Shown here in pieces: positions 1-9,422 of a stretch of 64,000 nt of DNA; positions within the stretch are counted from its first letter, which is position 1, and every line of letters starts with the position of its first letter. The DNA lies in assembly GCF_003985125.1 (NCBI RefSeq), contig NZ_ML133568.1, positions 186,001 through 250,000 of the forward strand. Direction: 5' to 3'. Made by a program: the position numbers and the translations under genes. The notes below the pieces were generated by a model. That model had not been told where the DNA came from. It saw only the letters and a program-made list of their open reading frames with translations, and did no database searches. This stretch comes from Rhizobium phaseoli (GTDB lineage Bacteria; Pseudomonadota; Alphaproteobacteria; Rhizobiales; Rhizobiaceae).

Positions 1-123
1 CCAGGGCTTGAGATAGGCCTTGGTGAATTCGACTTCGCCCAAGCCATAGAGGCCCTCGTCCGTGACGATGCGAATGATCGGATGTTTGCCGATAACGGCG
101 CAGCGCAGATCGGTGATCTTCAT
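1..123 (-). CDS. Enolase-superfamily (mandelate racemase/muconate lactonizing) enzyme, N-terminal part only
   Basis: The gene starts at an ATG at 121-123 and runs off the left edge, so only the first 41 residues are seen. They read MKITDLRCAVIG, then IIRIVTDEGLYGLGEVE. This matches the first beta strands of the enolase-superfamily capping domain, where the phrase 'V-TDEG-x-GxGE' is typical. It lies 17 bp downstream of another enolase-superfamily gene on the same strand and is probably the third gene of that leftward operon. The catalytic barrel lies outside the window, so the substrate cannot be predicted; a sugar-acid dehydratase fits the context. Confidence 0.8.
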   Translation of the reverse strand, partial: MKITDLRCAVIGKHPIIRIVTDEGLYGLGEVEFTKAYLKPW

Positions 124-140
124 CTTCGGCCCTTTTCGCC

Positions 141-1502
141 TCAGCTCCAGGTGCGATCCCAGGAGTATTCGTCGTCCCAGTGATCCGTCGGCTGCCAAAT
201 ACCGGTGACACCCGGCTGCAGATGCTGCGAAATCACCTCATCGACGACGTCGTCAATTCCCAAGCCCGGCTTGTCCGGGACAGTGATGAAGCCGTCCTTG
301 ACCAGCGGCTTGGGAAGGCCGGTAACGATATCGTCCCACCAGTCGACATCGGCGGAGTGGTATTCGAGCGCCATGAAATTTTCGGTCGCCGTCGCGACAT
401 GTGCGGCGGCCATTGCGGCGATCGGGCTTTCCGCCATGTGGATGGCCATGGCGACACCATGGTCCTGCGCCATATCGCCGATCTTCTTGGTCTCGAGGAT
501 GCCCCCACTGGTGAGCAGGTCCGGGTGGATGACGGAGACGCCGCCGCTCTTGAGCAAAGGCTCGAAGCCCTCCTTGAGGTATATGTCCTCGCCGGTGCAG
601 ATCGGCACCGTGGTGGAGTCCTGCAGTTGTCGGTACTGCTCGGTATACTGCCACGGGATCACATCCTCGAGCCAGGCCGGCACATATTTTTCGATGCGCC
701 TGGCAAGGCGAATGCCGTTCTGCATCGAGATATGGCCGATATGGTCGATCGCCAGCGGCACATCCATGCCGATGACCCCACGGACCTCGGCGATGTATTG
801 CTCGAGCAGATCGAGGCCCTTGTCCGAAAAGTGCAGGCCCGTGAACGGGTGCGGGACGTTATGCAGATCGTACGAAGCGTTGCGGATACGCCGCTCTTCT
901 ATGGTCTTCAGCGGCCCTCGAACGGGACTGTTTCGATACCCTTCTAGTGAACCGGCAGGAAAGACGACCGCACCTGGGACATCAGCGATCTGCATCAGAC
1001 CCAGATCCATCTTGAGGAAGGTGAAGCCGAGCTCCATGCGCTGCTTGAGGCGCCTTCCCGTTGCGGTACCGCTCGCCACAGCGGCATCGGTATCGCAATA
1101 GACGCGCACTTTCTCCCGAAAACGGCCGCCAAGCATCTGGTAGATGGGGACGCCATAAGCTTTTCCGGCAAGATCCCACAAGGCGATTTCAACCGCCGAT
1201 ACGCCGCCACCTTGCCGGCCGTGGCCACCGAACTGCTTGATCCGGCGAAAGAGGCGGTCGATGTCGCAAGGACTTTCGCCAAGCAATCGGCTCTTCAGCA
1301 TCAGCGCGTAGGTGGCACTGGCGCCGTCGCGCACCTCGCCCAGCCCGACGATGCCCTGGTTCGTGTAAATCTTGAGCAGCACCGAGGCGAACGGCGCTCC
1401 GGTAATTTCGGCTACCCGCATGTCGGTGATGCGAAGGTCTGACGGTTTGGAATGCGTGTTCACCCGATTGAGAGCCTCGTCGGCTGAATATGCCTCTGGC
1501 AT
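141..1502 (-). CDS. Enolase-superfamily sugar-acid dehydratase/racemase-like enzyme
   Basis: A protein of 453 residues from the ATG at 1502, chosen because GAGGAAAA lies just upstream; an upstream in-frame start at 1541 would add 13 residues. It has the capping domain ([13 protein letters not shown]) and then the barrel. Likely metal ligands are Asp in AIDHIGH, Glu in WLEDV and Glu in CTGED, with an Asp in HPDLLTSGG and a His in AIHMAES as a possible catalytic dyad. The second-strand motif is FLKMDLG. About 55 extra residues between the second and third barrel strands make it longer than the usual 380-400. It probably dehydrates an acid sugar in the cytoplasm; the substrate is unknown. It is downstream of a second family member and a GntR regulator. 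Confidence 0.85.
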   Translation of the reverse strand: MPEAYSADEALNRVNTHSKPSDLRITDMRVAEITGAPFASVLLKIYTNQGIVGLGEVRDGASATYALMLKSRLLGESPCDIDRLFRRIKQFGGHGRQGGGVSAVEIALWDLAGKAYGVPIYQMLGGRFREKVRVYCDTDAAVASGTATGRRLKQRMELGFTFLKMDLGLMQIADVPGAVVFPAGSLEGYRNSPVRGPLKTIEERRIRNASYDLHNVPHPFTGLHFSDKGLDLLEQYIAEVRGVIGMDVPLAIDHIGHISMQNGIRLARRIEKYVPAWLEDVIPWQYTEQYRQLQDSTTVPICTGEDIYLKEGFEPLLKSGGVSVIHPDLLTSGGILETKKIGDMAQDHGVAMAIHMAESPIAAMAAAHVATATENFMALEYHSADVDWWDDIVTGLPKPLVKDGFITVPDKPGLGIDDVVDEVISQHLQPGVTGIWQPTDHWDDEYSWDRTWS

Positions 1503-1565
1503 GACTTTTCCTCGTTCTGGTGGGAGCCCGTCACCGTGCACGCTGGGGCGGCCGAGCGGTGTTGG

Positions 1566-2732
1566 CTAGTCGAGTTCTATCTCATGGTCTTGAAGGTATT
1601 CGCGGTTCATCTCAACGCCGAGACCAGGCTTTGCTGTCAGCTTGAGGCTGCCGTTCGAAACATCGAGTGGTCTGTCGATGAGGTGATCGTATTTGCCGAG
1701 GTTCCATTCCGACGTTTCGAGTTTGTAGAAATTGGGAACGGTCATCATCACCTGCGCACCCGCAACCACGTTGATCGGGCCTGCGGCGTCATGCGGCGAG
1801 ACCGGAATATAGTAGGCTTCACAGAGGGCAGAAATCTTCTTGAGTTCGGTAATGCCGCCGGTCCAGGTGACATCGGGCATGATGTAGTCGGCGAGCCTGT
1901 TTTCGAGCACCGGCACGAAATCCCACTTGGTGTGGCCGCGCTCACCCCACGAGATCGGTGCGTTGACCTTCTCGCGGACTTGTCTCAGAGCATTTAGGCT
2001 CTCCGGTGGACAGGGCTCCTCGAACCAGTCGATCTGACCAGCTTCCTCAAGGCTGCGACACAGGCGAATGGCGGTCGGGACGTCGAACCGGCCATGCGCA
2101 TCAATGAGGATGTCGACATCAGAACCCGCTGTTTCGCGGATCAGAGCCGTGAGTTCGGCAGCTTCGCGCTCGTCCTTGCGGGTCATGCTGCCATCGAGGT
2201 AGCCGTCTCGCTGTTCGCGCGGCAGTCCATCGGCTGCGCGTCCCTGGTGAGGGAACGGATCGAACTTGAGCGCAGTGTGACCTGAATCGACTATGTCTCG
2301 TATTTCGCGGACCACAGCCTCACTGCTGGTAAATTTGGCCTGGTTGGGATGGGTGTAGAGTGAAATTTCATCGCGTATGGGCCCACCCAAGAGCTCGTAA
2401 ATCGGCTTGCCAAGGACTTTGCCTCGAATGTCCCACAGGGCTATGTCAACGGCGCTGACGCATTCGACTGCGGCGCCGCGACTGCCCATATAGGTGAAGC
2501 TGCGGAATATCTTGTGCCACAGATACTCGATTCGAGCCGGGTCCTCGCCTGTCAAAGCGGCGCCGATCTGGCGCAGGATTGTGCAGAGAGCGCGATTGGC
2601 AAGCCTTGTCGTGGTTGTGATCTCACCCCAGCCACTCAGCCCTTCGTCGGTCGTCACTTCGACGAACAGGAACTCTCCCCAATAAGAAGCACCGGACTTG
2701 ATTAGCCACGGCCGAACGCTAGTGATTTTCAT
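1566..2732 (-). CDS. Enolase-superfamily dehydratase, galactonate/galactarate dehydratase-like
   Basis: A 388-residue protein, a normal length for the mandelate racemase subgroup. It begins MKITSVRPWLIKSG and has the capping signature VTTDEGLSGWGE. In the barrel KFDPF carries the second-strand Lys/Asp. Metal ligands are probably Asp in IDAHGRFD, Glu in FEEPCPP and Glu in WGERGH. MPDVTWTGG and SPHDAAGP supply an Asp-His pair. It is most likely a hexonate or hexarate dehydratase giving a 2-keto-3-deoxy sugar acid; the exact substrate is not determinable here. It lies 53 bp downstream of the GntR gene and 63 bp upstream of the next enolase-superfamily gene, so the three probably form one transcript. 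Confidence 0.85.
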   Translation of the reverse strand: MKITSVRPWLIKSGASYWGEFLFVEVTTDEGLSGWGEITTTTRLANRALCTILRQIGAALTGEDPARIEYLWHKIFRSFTYMGSRGAAVECVSAVDIALWDIRGKVLGKPIYELLGGPIRDEISLYTHPNQAKFTSSEAVVREIRDIVDSGHTALKFDPFPHQGRAADGLPREQRDGYLDGSMTRKDEREAAELTALIRETAGSDVDILIDAHGRFDVPTAIRLCRSLEEAGQIDWFEEPCPPESLNALRQVREKVNAPISWGERGHTKWDFVPVLENRLADYIMPDVTWTGGITELKKISALCEAYYIPVSPHDAAGPINVVAGAQVMMTVPNFYKLETSEWNLGKYDHLIDRPLDVSNGSLKLTAKPGLGVEMNREYLQDHEIELD

Positions 2733-2785
2733 CTCAACTGCCCTTATCTGAAGTGTCGGATAAACGATATTTCAGGGCCGGTGTT

Positions 2786-3535
2786 CTACCCTGCGCGGGC
2801 GGCATTACGCGCACGCATGTGTTCTAGGATGTGCCGGCCGGAACCCTCGACATGGCGCGCGATGAGGTCGCCAGCTTCGTCAGCATTCCCGGCTTTGACA
2901 TGCGCGATGAGCTCGCGATGCTCGCTAAGGATCGCGGCACGCCGGGCGAGCGTGAAGTTGAAACGCCGGCTCACGGCTCGAAGCACTTCGCGATGTTTCC
3001 ACCAAAGCTCGGCGGCATGGCGGTTGTAGTGCCTTTGGTACATTACGGTGTGGAAGGCCGTGTCCAGTTCGCTATGCCTGAACGTGTCGGCGAAGTCGTT
3101 CTCTTCAATCAGCCCCTGGATACGTTCGAGTTCAGCAATGTCCTCGACGGTGGCCATGTTCACGAACCAGCGCGTCAGTGAGGGCTCGATCAAAACGCCG
3201 ATCTCGTAGATATCCCGAACAAAGTCCTGATCGATCGGCCGGACGCGCGCTCCGCGGTTGGGAACGAAGGTGACAAAGCCCTCGCCGCGCAACAGTTGCA
3301 GAGCCTCACGCACGGGGTTGGTTGACGTGCCGTGGCGCCGGGCGAGATCGGTGATGACGAGCCGCTCGTTGGCCGCGAGCCGCCCTTCGATGATGTCGTC
3401 CCTGATCAGTTGGTAAACAGACGCGCCCTCGCTCGAGGCCCCGGTGGCGTCGATCCCCTCGGGGGGCTGCGCTTTAAATTCGCTTGCTTCAGCCAAGACT
3501 TTCCCCAATCCATACACATATTCTGGGGATATCAT
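2786..3535 (-). CDS. GntR-family regulator, FadR subfamily (FCD domain)
   Basis: From the ATG at 3535, preceded by GGAGAG, the protein has 249 residues; an upstream in-frame start at 3640 has no such site. The N-terminal part holds a winged helix (VYQLIRDDIIEGRLAANE, then NPVREALQLLRGEGFV and NRGARV). The C-terminal part is an all-helical FCD ligand domain with the expected metal-binding type residues (ExD...H and a late HVEGSGRHI). It is divergent from the sugar transporter and upstream of two enolase-superfamily genes. It probably represses both directions and responds to a sugar acid or its keto-deoxy product. The effector is not known. Confidence 0.88.
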   Translation of the reverse strand: MISPEYVYGLGKVLAEASEFKAQPPEGIDATGASSEGASVYQLIRDDIIEGRLAANERLVITDLARRHGTSTNPVREALQLLRGEGFVTFVPNRGARVRPIDQDFVRDIYEIGVLIEPSLTRWFVNMATVEDIAELERIQGLIEENDFADTFRHSELDTAFHTVMYQRHYNRHAAELWWKHREVLRAVSRRFNFTLARRAAILSEHRELIAHVKAGNADEAGDLIARHVEGSGRHILEHMRARNAARAG

Positions 3536-3570
3536 GCAAATCTCTCCAAAACAATGTACGATTTCCTCAG

Positions 3571-3581
3571 TTGACAGACAA
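3571..3581. promoter_or_regulatory. Possible GntR (FCD) operator in the divergent control region
   Basis: The 165 bp between the GntR gene and the solute-binding protein gene hold TTGACAGACAA. It fits the FadR-subfamily pattern T-N-G-T-N3-A-C-N-A except at one position. A second small palindrome, ACGT-GAAA-ACGT, follows at 3588-3599. No convincing sigma70 promoter with correct spacing was found. This is a weak assignment based on position and pattern only. Confidence 0.3.
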
Positions 3582-3700
3582 TCTTCGACGTGAAAACGTA
3601 TGATAAGGTCGAAGGGATACATTAAGTGGGAGAATCCCACGACCTGGGAGCAAGACCGCCTCGATTGAGGGCGGCTTGGGAGAAACCTGGGAGAATACCT

Positions 3701-5179
3701 ATGACGAGTCTTTCGCTCGGCGGCGTCGTGGTACGCGGCACTGTATCCACTGCTTTTATGGTATCGTTGATGTCCGTGCCTGCGCTCAGTGCGCCGGTCG
3801 ACTTGAGCCAGTGGTCACCGCAATATGTGCGCTCCATCGCCGGCACGCAGGAGTTCGACACGGCGGCCGATTGCGGTAAGGTCACCCCGCTCGACTACAA
3901 GGGGCGGCTGACATTCTGGTATCAGGGCGTGTTCGAGGGCGACCCCGACCTGCTGCGCCAGTATTACAAGGACTTCTTCGAGAGCTTCCGCAAAACCTAC
4001 CCAAACATCCAGCTTGAGGAACAAGCCCTCACCTATAACGACCTGCTCGACAAGTTCCGGACCGCGCTTCTTGGCAATGCGGCGCCCATGGCTGTCCGCC
4101 TGCAAATCCTGGGCGGCACCGAGTTCGCCGCCAAAGGCTATTTGCAGCCGCTCAAACCCGAGGATGTCGGTTATTCGACCGAGGACTTCTGGCCGGGCGC
4201 CATGAAGGCGGTGACTTGGGAGGGGGTGACCTACGGCATTCCAACCAACAACGAGACGATGGCGTTCATCTGGAACGCCGACATCTTCAAGCGTGCAGGC
4301 CTCGATCCGGACAAGGCTCCGGCGACCTGGGATGACGTCGTCAAATATTCCAAGCAGATCCACGATAAACTCGGCATTGCCGGTTACGGCCTCGTGGCTC
4401 GCAAGAATGCCGGCAACACGCCCTACCGCTTCATGCCGCAGTTGTGGGCCTATGGCGGCGGCGTCTTCGACGAAGCGACCGCAAACCCGACCTATAAGGA
4501 GGTCCAGCTCAATAGCCCGCAGAGCAAGGCGGCATTGCAAGCCTCCTACGATATGTATGTTCGCGACAAGTCTGTTCCGGTCTCGGCGCTCACCAACCAG
4601 CAGGCCGACAACCAGCCCCTCTTCCTCGCTGGCCAGCTCGGCATGATGATCTCGCACCCGTCCGACTACAACGTCATGCTCGACCTGCAGAAGAAGACGA
4701 CAGGCAGCGACAAGGAAAAAGCGCAGACCGTGATCGACAATATGCGCTACGGCCTCATTCCGACTGGCCCCGACGGCAAGCGTGCCGTCGTGTTTGGCGG
4801 CTCCAACATTCACATACTGAAGCCCGAATATGTCGAGGGCGGCAAGGTAGACGAGCCGGCGGCAAAGGCCATCATCTGCATGTGGACGAGCCCCGAATGG
4901 TCGCTGAAGATGGCCTATGCCGGCTCGAACCCGGGAAACCTGAACGGTTTCAAGACCAAATGGATGAAGGAACGTCTTGATAACATCAAGTTTCTTGATG
5001 TCACGACTTCGATGCTGCCCTACGGCATCCCGTTTCCGGCGCTGCCACAGTCGCCTGAGATCATGAATATCATCGTCCCCGACATGCTGCAGAATGCTCT
5101 GACTGGGGCCATGACAGTAGACCAAGCAGCGGACGACGCAGCCAAGAAGGTAAAAGACCTGATGGACGGCGGACTCTAG
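3701..5179 (+). CDS. CUT1-type sugar ABC transporter, periplasmic solute-binding protein
   Basis: The start at 3701 follows GGGAGAA and gives a 492-residue precursor. Residues 1-31 form a signal peptide (hydrophobic stretch, then PALSA before PVDL). The mature protein has family-1 solute-binding features: LTFWYQGVFEG near the N-terminus, NIQLEEQALTYNDLLDKFRTALLGNAAPMAV, TYGIPTNNETMAFIWNADIFKRAGLDPDKAPATWDD, and WTSPEWSLKMA near the C-terminus. It captures a sugar or sugar derivative for the two permeases and the ATPase that follow. Neighbouring acid-sugar dehydratases suggest an oxidised sugar or an oligosaccharide containing one. The leader has GTGGGA-GAA-TCCCAC (3627-3641), a small perfect hairpin, and three repeats of TGGGAGAA. 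Confidence 0.9.
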   Translation: MTSLSLGGVVVRGTVSTAFMVSLMSVPALSAPVDLSQWSPQYVRSIAGTQEFDTAADCGKVTPLDYKGRLTFWYQGVFEGDPDLLRQYYKDFFESFRKTYPNIQLEEQALTYNDLLDKFRTALLGNAAPMAVRLQILGGTEFAAKGYLQPLKPEDVGYSTEDFWPGAMKAVTWEGVTYGIPTNNETMAFIWNADIFKRAGLDPDKAPATWDDVVKYSKQIHDKLGIAGYGLVARKNAGNTPYRFMPQLWAYGGGVFDEATANPTYKEVQLNSPQSKAALQASYDMYVRDKSVPVSALTNQQADNQPLFLAGQLGMMISHPSDYNVMLDLQKKTTGSDKEKAQTVIDNMRYGLIPTGPDGKRAVVFGGSNIHILKPEYVEGGKVDEPAAKAIICMWTSPEWSLKMAYAGSNPGNLNGFKTKWMKERLDNIKFLDVTTSMLPYGIPFPALPQSPEIMNIIVPDMLQNALTGAMTVDQAADDAAKKVKDLMDGGL

Positions 5180-5197
5180 TCAAGCCTGACGATCTAG

Positions 5198-5222
5198 CCG
5201 GCTGCGCCCCGAGCGCAGCCGG
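5198..5222 (+). terminator. Intercistronic hairpin after the solute-binding protein gene
   Basis: A perfect 10-bp stem (CCGGCTGCGC paired with GCGCAGCCGG, loop CCCGA) followed by TTTGTT lies between the binding-protein gene and the first permease gene. The transporter genes continue in the same direction, so it more likely acts as a partial terminator or as a 3' stabiliser that lets the binding protein be made in excess. The role is inferred from position. Confidence 0.6.
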
Positions 5223-5251
5223 TTTGTTCCGAAAAATAAGGGCACGGCACA

Positions 5252-6211
5252 GTGACGATCTTGACTGGCAAGGCCGAGACTCGCCGAAGACTGCAACCCG
5301 ATCGATCCGGCGTGCTGCGAAAGATTTGGGAGCATCGCGCTGACTACGCGTATGTGCTTCCCGCGATCGCCGTAATGCTCATCGTCATTGCCTACCCGAT
5401 CTACTACACGATCGAGCTGTCGTTCTTTAATACACCACCTGGGCTGCAGATACGGGACAAGATCTTCGTCGGCCTCGACAACTACGTCGCCATCCTCACA
5501 AGTCCGGTGTTCTGGAGGGTCACCTCGAACACTCTAATCTGGACAGTGGGGTCCACTTTTATCTCATTTGTGCTGGGGTTTGCCTGCGCCCTGGCGCTCC
5601 ATCGTGACTTTGTCGGCCGCGGCATTCTGCGGGCCATCCTGATCATTCCCTGGGTCATCAGCGCGGTCGCCGGCTCCTATATCTGGAAGTGGATCTACCA
5701 TTCAGACTTTGGGATAATCGGCGCGGTGCTGGTCGGCCTGGGATGGGCCGATCGGCCGCCGAATTTCATCGACAGCGTCAGCACAGTGCTGCCCTCCCTG
5801 ATCGTCGTCAATATCTGGCGCGAGTTTCCGTTTGCAATGATCATGATGATGGCTGGCCTGCAGACGGTTCCCGACCAGTTGCTGCGCGCCGCAAAGGTCG
5901 ACGGCGCCAATGCATGGCAGCGGTTCTGGCACGTCACCTTTCCGCATTTGAGAAACGTCTCGACGGTCACAATCCTTCTGCTGGCAGTGGCCAACTTCAA
6001 TTCTTTCATCATTCCCTGGATCATGACCGGCGGCGGGCCGTCGAACGCATCGCATATCTGGATCACCCACATTTACGAACTCGCCTTCGGCCGCCAGCGC
6101 TGGGGGGTGGCATCGGCCTATTCGGTGCTGCTGTTCCTGATCCTGATGTCGCTCGGATATTTTTACGTCCGGGCGCTGAGCGGTAACGAGCAGAAAGATG
6201 GGAGCCAATGA
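5252..6211 (+). CDS. Sugar ABC transporter permease, MalF/UgpA type
   Basis: A GTG start at 5252 with ATAAGGG upstream gives 319 residues. About six hydrophobic helices are visible, beginning ADYAYVLPAIAVMLIVIAYP. The permease EAA loop reads DQLLRAAKVDGANAWQRFWHVTFPHL, which fits the MalF/UgpA group and contacts the ATPase. The protein is an inner-membrane channel half. It follows the binding protein and overlaps the second permease by four bases (ATGA), a translationally coupled pair. Confidence 0.92.
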   Translation: MTILTGKAETRRRLQPDRSGVLRKIWEHRADYAYVLPAIAVMLIVIAYPIYYTIELSFFNTPPGLQIRDKIFVGLDNYVAILTSPVFWRVTSNTLIWTVGSTFISFVLGFACALALHRDFVGRGILRAILIIPWVISAVAGSYIWKWIYHSDFGIIGAVLVGLGWADRPPNFIDSVSTVLPSLIVVNIWREFPFAMIMMMAGLQTVPDQLLRAAKVDGANAWQRFWHVTFPHLRNVSTVTILLLAVANFNSFIIPWIMTGGGPSNASHIWITHIYELAFGRQRWGVASAYSVLLFLILMSLGYFYVRALSGNEQKDGSQ

Positions 6212-7098
6212 GCGCAATTGCAGAAATTGCTCATCGAGGCCACGCGCGTCGGCGCTTGCGCATTGACGGCTGGCGGTGGGGCGGACGCATCTTCCTTGTG
6301 TTCATGCTGCTTTACACCGCATTGCCGATGGTCTGGATGCTGATCACCTCGATCAAGTCCGGCTTCGCCGCCATGCAATTCCCGCCGCAATGGTGGCCGG
6401 ACCAACCGACCCTCGCCAGCTACCAGAAATTGCTCGATCCGCAAAACAGCGTCGGCCGGGACTTCCTGCGCTTCTTCTGGAACAGCCTTTTCGTCTCCAC
6501 CACCACGACCATCCTTTCGGTGATCGTGGCAGTTCCTGCGGCGTACGCGTTTTCGCGCTTCACCTTCCCGGGCCGGAACTTTCTGTTCTTCGCGGTCTTG
6601 CTTCGCAACATGTTCCCAGCGGTGATCTTTCTCGTGCCGCTCTTCATTCTGATGCGCGCGATTGGGCTCGTGAATACGCATGGGTCGCTCGTCCTCACCT
6701 ACCTCACATTCGGCCTGCCGCTGGCAATCTGGCTCCTCAAGGGCTTTTACGACAACATCCCGGTGCAGCTCGAGCAGGCGGCGCGCATCGATGGGGCGAC
6801 GCGATTCCAGGCCTTTTTCCTGATCGTGATGCCGCTCTCGGCGCCCGGAATCATCGCCACCGCGATCTATTCCTTCATCGGCGCGTGGAACGAGTACATC
6901 TACGCCTACACCTTTCTCTCCAAGAACGAGCAGTTGACACTCCCGGTCGGCATCCAGCGCTTCTTCTCCGAAAATACCACGGACTTTCCGGGCCTGATGG
7001 CGGCCAGCTTCATGATGAGCGTGCCCGTCGTGATCCTGTTCCTCGTCCTTCAGAGATACTTCGTACGGGCGCTTACGGAAGGCGCAGTCAAGCACTAG
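6208..7098 (+). CDS. Sugar ABC transporter permease, MalG/UgpE type
   Basis: A 296-residue inner-membrane protein whose ATG overlaps the stop of the preceding permease. Hydrophobic segments alternate with short loops, starting IFLVFMLLYTALPMVWMLITSIKSG. The EAA motif is visible as EQAARIDGATRFQAFFLIVMPLSAPG, and the C-terminal end has the usual MalG-like tail. It pairs with the preceding permease to form the transport channel of a CUT1 importer. The ATPase gene begins 11 bp further on. Confidence 0.92.
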   Translation: MSAIAEIAHRGHARRRLRIDGWRWGGRIFLVFMLLYTALPMVWMLITSIKSGFAAMQFPPQWWPDQPTLASYQKLLDPQNSVGRDFLRFFWNSLFVSTTTTILSVIVAVPAAYAFSRFTFPGRNFLFFAVLLRNMFPAVIFLVPLFILMRAIGLVNTHGSLVLTYLTFGLPLAIWLLKGFYDNIPVQLEQAARIDGATRFQAFFLIVMPLSAPGIIATAIYSFIGAWNEYIYAYTFLSKNEQLTLPVGIQRFFSENTTDFPGLMAASFMMSVPVVILFLVLQRYFVRALTEGAVKH

Positions 7099-7109
7099 GG
7101 GAGTTGCCG

Positions 7110-8207
7110 GTGGCCCATGTGGTCCTCAAAGATCTGGTCAAGACCTATGGCGGCTTCAAAGCTGTCAACAATGTTTCGCTGACGGTCAACGACGGCGAAT
7201 TCGTTGCGCTCGTCGGCCCTTCGGGCTGCGGCAAGACAACCACGCTCAACCTTGTGGCGGGGCTCATCCCCATCACATCTGGCGACATCGTCATCGGCGA
7301 CCGGGTGGTCAACGACCTCGACCCCAAGGACCGGGACATCGCGATGGTGTTCCAGAACTACGCGCTCTATCCGCAGAAATCCGTCTACAAAAACCTGGCG
7401 TTCCCGCTTCAGATGCGCAAACTGCCAAGGGACGAGATCGACAAGAAGGTCAGGGAAGCAGCGCGCGTGCTCGACATGACGCAGCTGCTCGAGCGCAAGC
7501 CACGCGAGCTGTCGGGCGGGCAACAACAGCGCGTGGCGCTGGGCCGTGCCCTCGTTCGCGATCCGGCGGTGTTCCTGATGGATGAACCCCTCTCCAACCT
7601 CGACGCAAAGCTGCGCGTCCAGATGCGGTCGGAGATCAAGCGTTTCCATCAGGACCTCAAGGCGACGATCATCTACGTGACGCACGACCAGCTCGAAGCG
7701 GTCACCATGGCCGACAGGATGGCCGTGATGAACGGCGGCTACCTGCAGCAATATGATTCACCGGCGCAGGTCTTTGCCCATCCGGTGAACATGTTCGTCG
7801 CCAGCTTCGTCGGCAGCCCGGCGATGAGCCTTGTTCCGCTGGAGGCATCAACGGCGGGCGGCAACACCGTCCTGACCAGCGCGGAGGGCTGGCGCCTCGA
7901 GCTTTCGCCAACCAACACCCGGAAGGTCGAGAGGGCAACAACCAGGAAAGTCGTGCTCGGCGCACGTCACTCGACGATCAAGCTGCACAAGAGCGCGATG
8001 CCTGGAAGCATCCCTGCCAAGGCCTATACGGTGGAGCCGACCGGAGACGTCACCTTCGTGCAGGCGTTCCTGTCCGGCGCCATCGTCAATGTCAGCGTGC
8101 CGCCGACCATCGCCGTCGAGCCTGACGAACAGATCTGGCTCGAGTTCGATCAGGAGCGGATGCATCTGTTCGACGGCGAAACTGAAATGGCCCTCAAGGC
8201 GAACTGA
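7110..8207 (+). CDS. Sugar ABC transporter ATPase, MalK/UgpC type
   Basis: The GTG at 7110 was chosen because AGGGGAG lies just upstream; the reading frame stays open further upstream but overlaps the permease gene. The 365-residue protein has Walker A GPSGCGKTT (36-44), Q-loop FQNYALYP, signature LSGGQQQ (134-140), Walker B VFLMDEP (154-160) and a switch His in VTHDQ. Residues after about 235 form the TOBE/MalK regulatory domain. It energises import by the preceding permeases from the cytoplasmic face. It is the last transporter gene before the catabolic genes of the same operon. Confidence 0.93.
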   Translation: MAHVVLKDLVKTYGGFKAVNNVSLTVNDGEFVALVGPSGCGKTTTLNLVAGLIPITSGDIVIGDRVVNDLDPKDRDIAMVFQNYALYPQKSVYKNLAFPLQMRKLPRDEIDKKVREAARVLDMTQLLERKPRELSGGQQQRVALGRALVRDPAVFLMDEPLSNLDAKLRVQMRSEIKRFHQDLKATIIYVTHDQLEAVTMADRMAVMNGGYLQQYDSPAQVFAHPVNMFVASFVGSPAMSLVPLEASTAGGNTVLTSAEGWRLELSPTNTRKVERATTRKVVLGARHSTIKLHKSAMPGSIPAKAYTVEPTGDVTFVQAFLSGAIVNVSVPPTIAVEPDEQIWLEFDQERMHLFDGETEMALKAN

Positions 8208-8237
8208 GATCAGGGATGCATGCGAAACGAGGCATGA

Positions 8238-9401
8238 ATGACTACGAAGCTTAAAATCACCGCGATCAAGCCCTATCCAGTATGGGTCGGAACGCGCAAC
8301 CAGATGCTGGTCAAGGTGGAGACCGACAACGGCATCTTCGGTTGGGGCGAGAGCGGCTTGAGCGGCCGCGAGAAGGCCGTGGCCGGCGCAATCGAGCACT
8401 ATCGCGAGTTTCTCATCGGACGCGACCCGATGCAGATCGGTCGGATCTGGCAGGAGGTTTACCGCAGCCAATACTTCGAAGGCGGGCGCGTTCTGCAGGC
8501 GGCGATCTCCGCGATCGACATTGCCCTTCACGACATCAAGGGCAAGGCGTTGGGGGTACCGACCTACGACCTCCTCGGCGGCAAGCAGCGGGACCGTATT
8601 CCGACCTTCGCCTCGACCGGCGACGAGGCCGAGGGCGATGTCGCCATCGAACGCGCCCGCGAACTGCGCGCACAGGGTTGGCAAGCGATACGCTTCTTTC
8701 CCATCGGGCAAAGCAGCAACGACACCTTTGAGCCGCGGGAGTCGATCGGCGGTACCGCACGGATGCTGAACAGGGCGCGCGAGGCGCTCGGCGACGATGT
8801 CGTCCTCGGCATCGACTATCACCATCGGCTGTCGGTGGCAGAGGCGGCGAGCTTCTGCAACAAACTCGGCCGTGGCGTGCTGGATTTCCTCGAGGAGCCG
8901 ATACGCGACGAAACGCCGGAGGCCTACGAATCCCTGCGCACGATGACCGACATCCCCTTCGCCATTGGCGAGGAATTTGCCAGCAAGTGGCAATTCCTGC
9001 CCTACATCGAGCGTGGCATCCATCAGTTCAACCGGCTCGATGTCTGCAATGTTGGCGGGCTCACCGAAGCGATGAAGGTCGCTGGCTGGAGCGAGGCGCA
9101 CTATGTGGACCTGATGCCGCACAATCCGCTCGGTCCCGTCTGCACGGCCGCGACCATCCATCTCGCTGCTGCGGTGCCGAATTTCGCATGGCTCGAGACC
9201 AGGGCGCCCGAGGCAAAACTGGGTTTCGATAATTCCGACTTCTTCCCCGTGCAGCCACGGCTCGACGGTCCGGACTATCCGGTCAGCGATCTGCCGGGGC
9301 TCGGCGTCGAGGTCAACGAAGAGGCGGTCAAGGCAGAGAGCTTTCGCTTCTGGGAAGCGCCTCACCTGAAGCGCCGCGACGGTTCTGTCACAAACTGGTA
9401 G
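8238..9401 (+). CDS. D-galactonate dehydratase-like enzyme (enolase superfamily)
   Basis: A 387-residue protein of normal length for the family. The capping domain has VETDNGIFGWGESG. In the barrel, GIDYHHR holds the first metal Asp and the D-x-H His used as base in galactonate dehydratases. FLEEP and AIGEE give the next two metal Glu residues, RLDVCNVGGLTEAMK the next Asp, and LMPHNPLGP the acid/base His. The usual second-strand Lys-x-Lys is replaced by AIRFFPIG, as expected for the DgoD-like group. It should convert an aldonate to a 2-keto-3-deoxy-aldonate. It is 30 bp after the ATPase gene and 21 bp before the RraA-like gene, so it is in the transporter operon. Substrate identity is an inference. 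Confidence 0.85.
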   Translation: MTTKLKITAIKPYPVWVGTRNQMLVKVETDNGIFGWGESGLSGREKAVAGAIEHYREFLIGRDPMQIGRIWQEVYRSQYFEGGRVLQAAISAIDIALHDIKGKALGVPTYDLLGGKQRDRIPTFASTGDEAEGDVAIERARELRAQGWQAIRFFPIGQSSNDTFEPRESIGGTARMLNRAREALGDDVVLGIDYHHRLSVAEAASFCNKLGRGVLDFLEEPIRDETPEAYESLRTMTDIPFAIGEEFASKWQFLPYIERGIHQFNRLDVCNVGGLTEAMKVAGWSEAHYVDLMPHNPLGPVCTAATIHLAAAVPNFAWLETRAPEAKLGFDNSDFFPVQPRLDGPDYPVSDLPGLGVEVNEEAVKAESFRFWEAPHLKRRDGSVTNW

Positions 9402-9422
9402 TCTCATCCTCCGGAGCCAAAA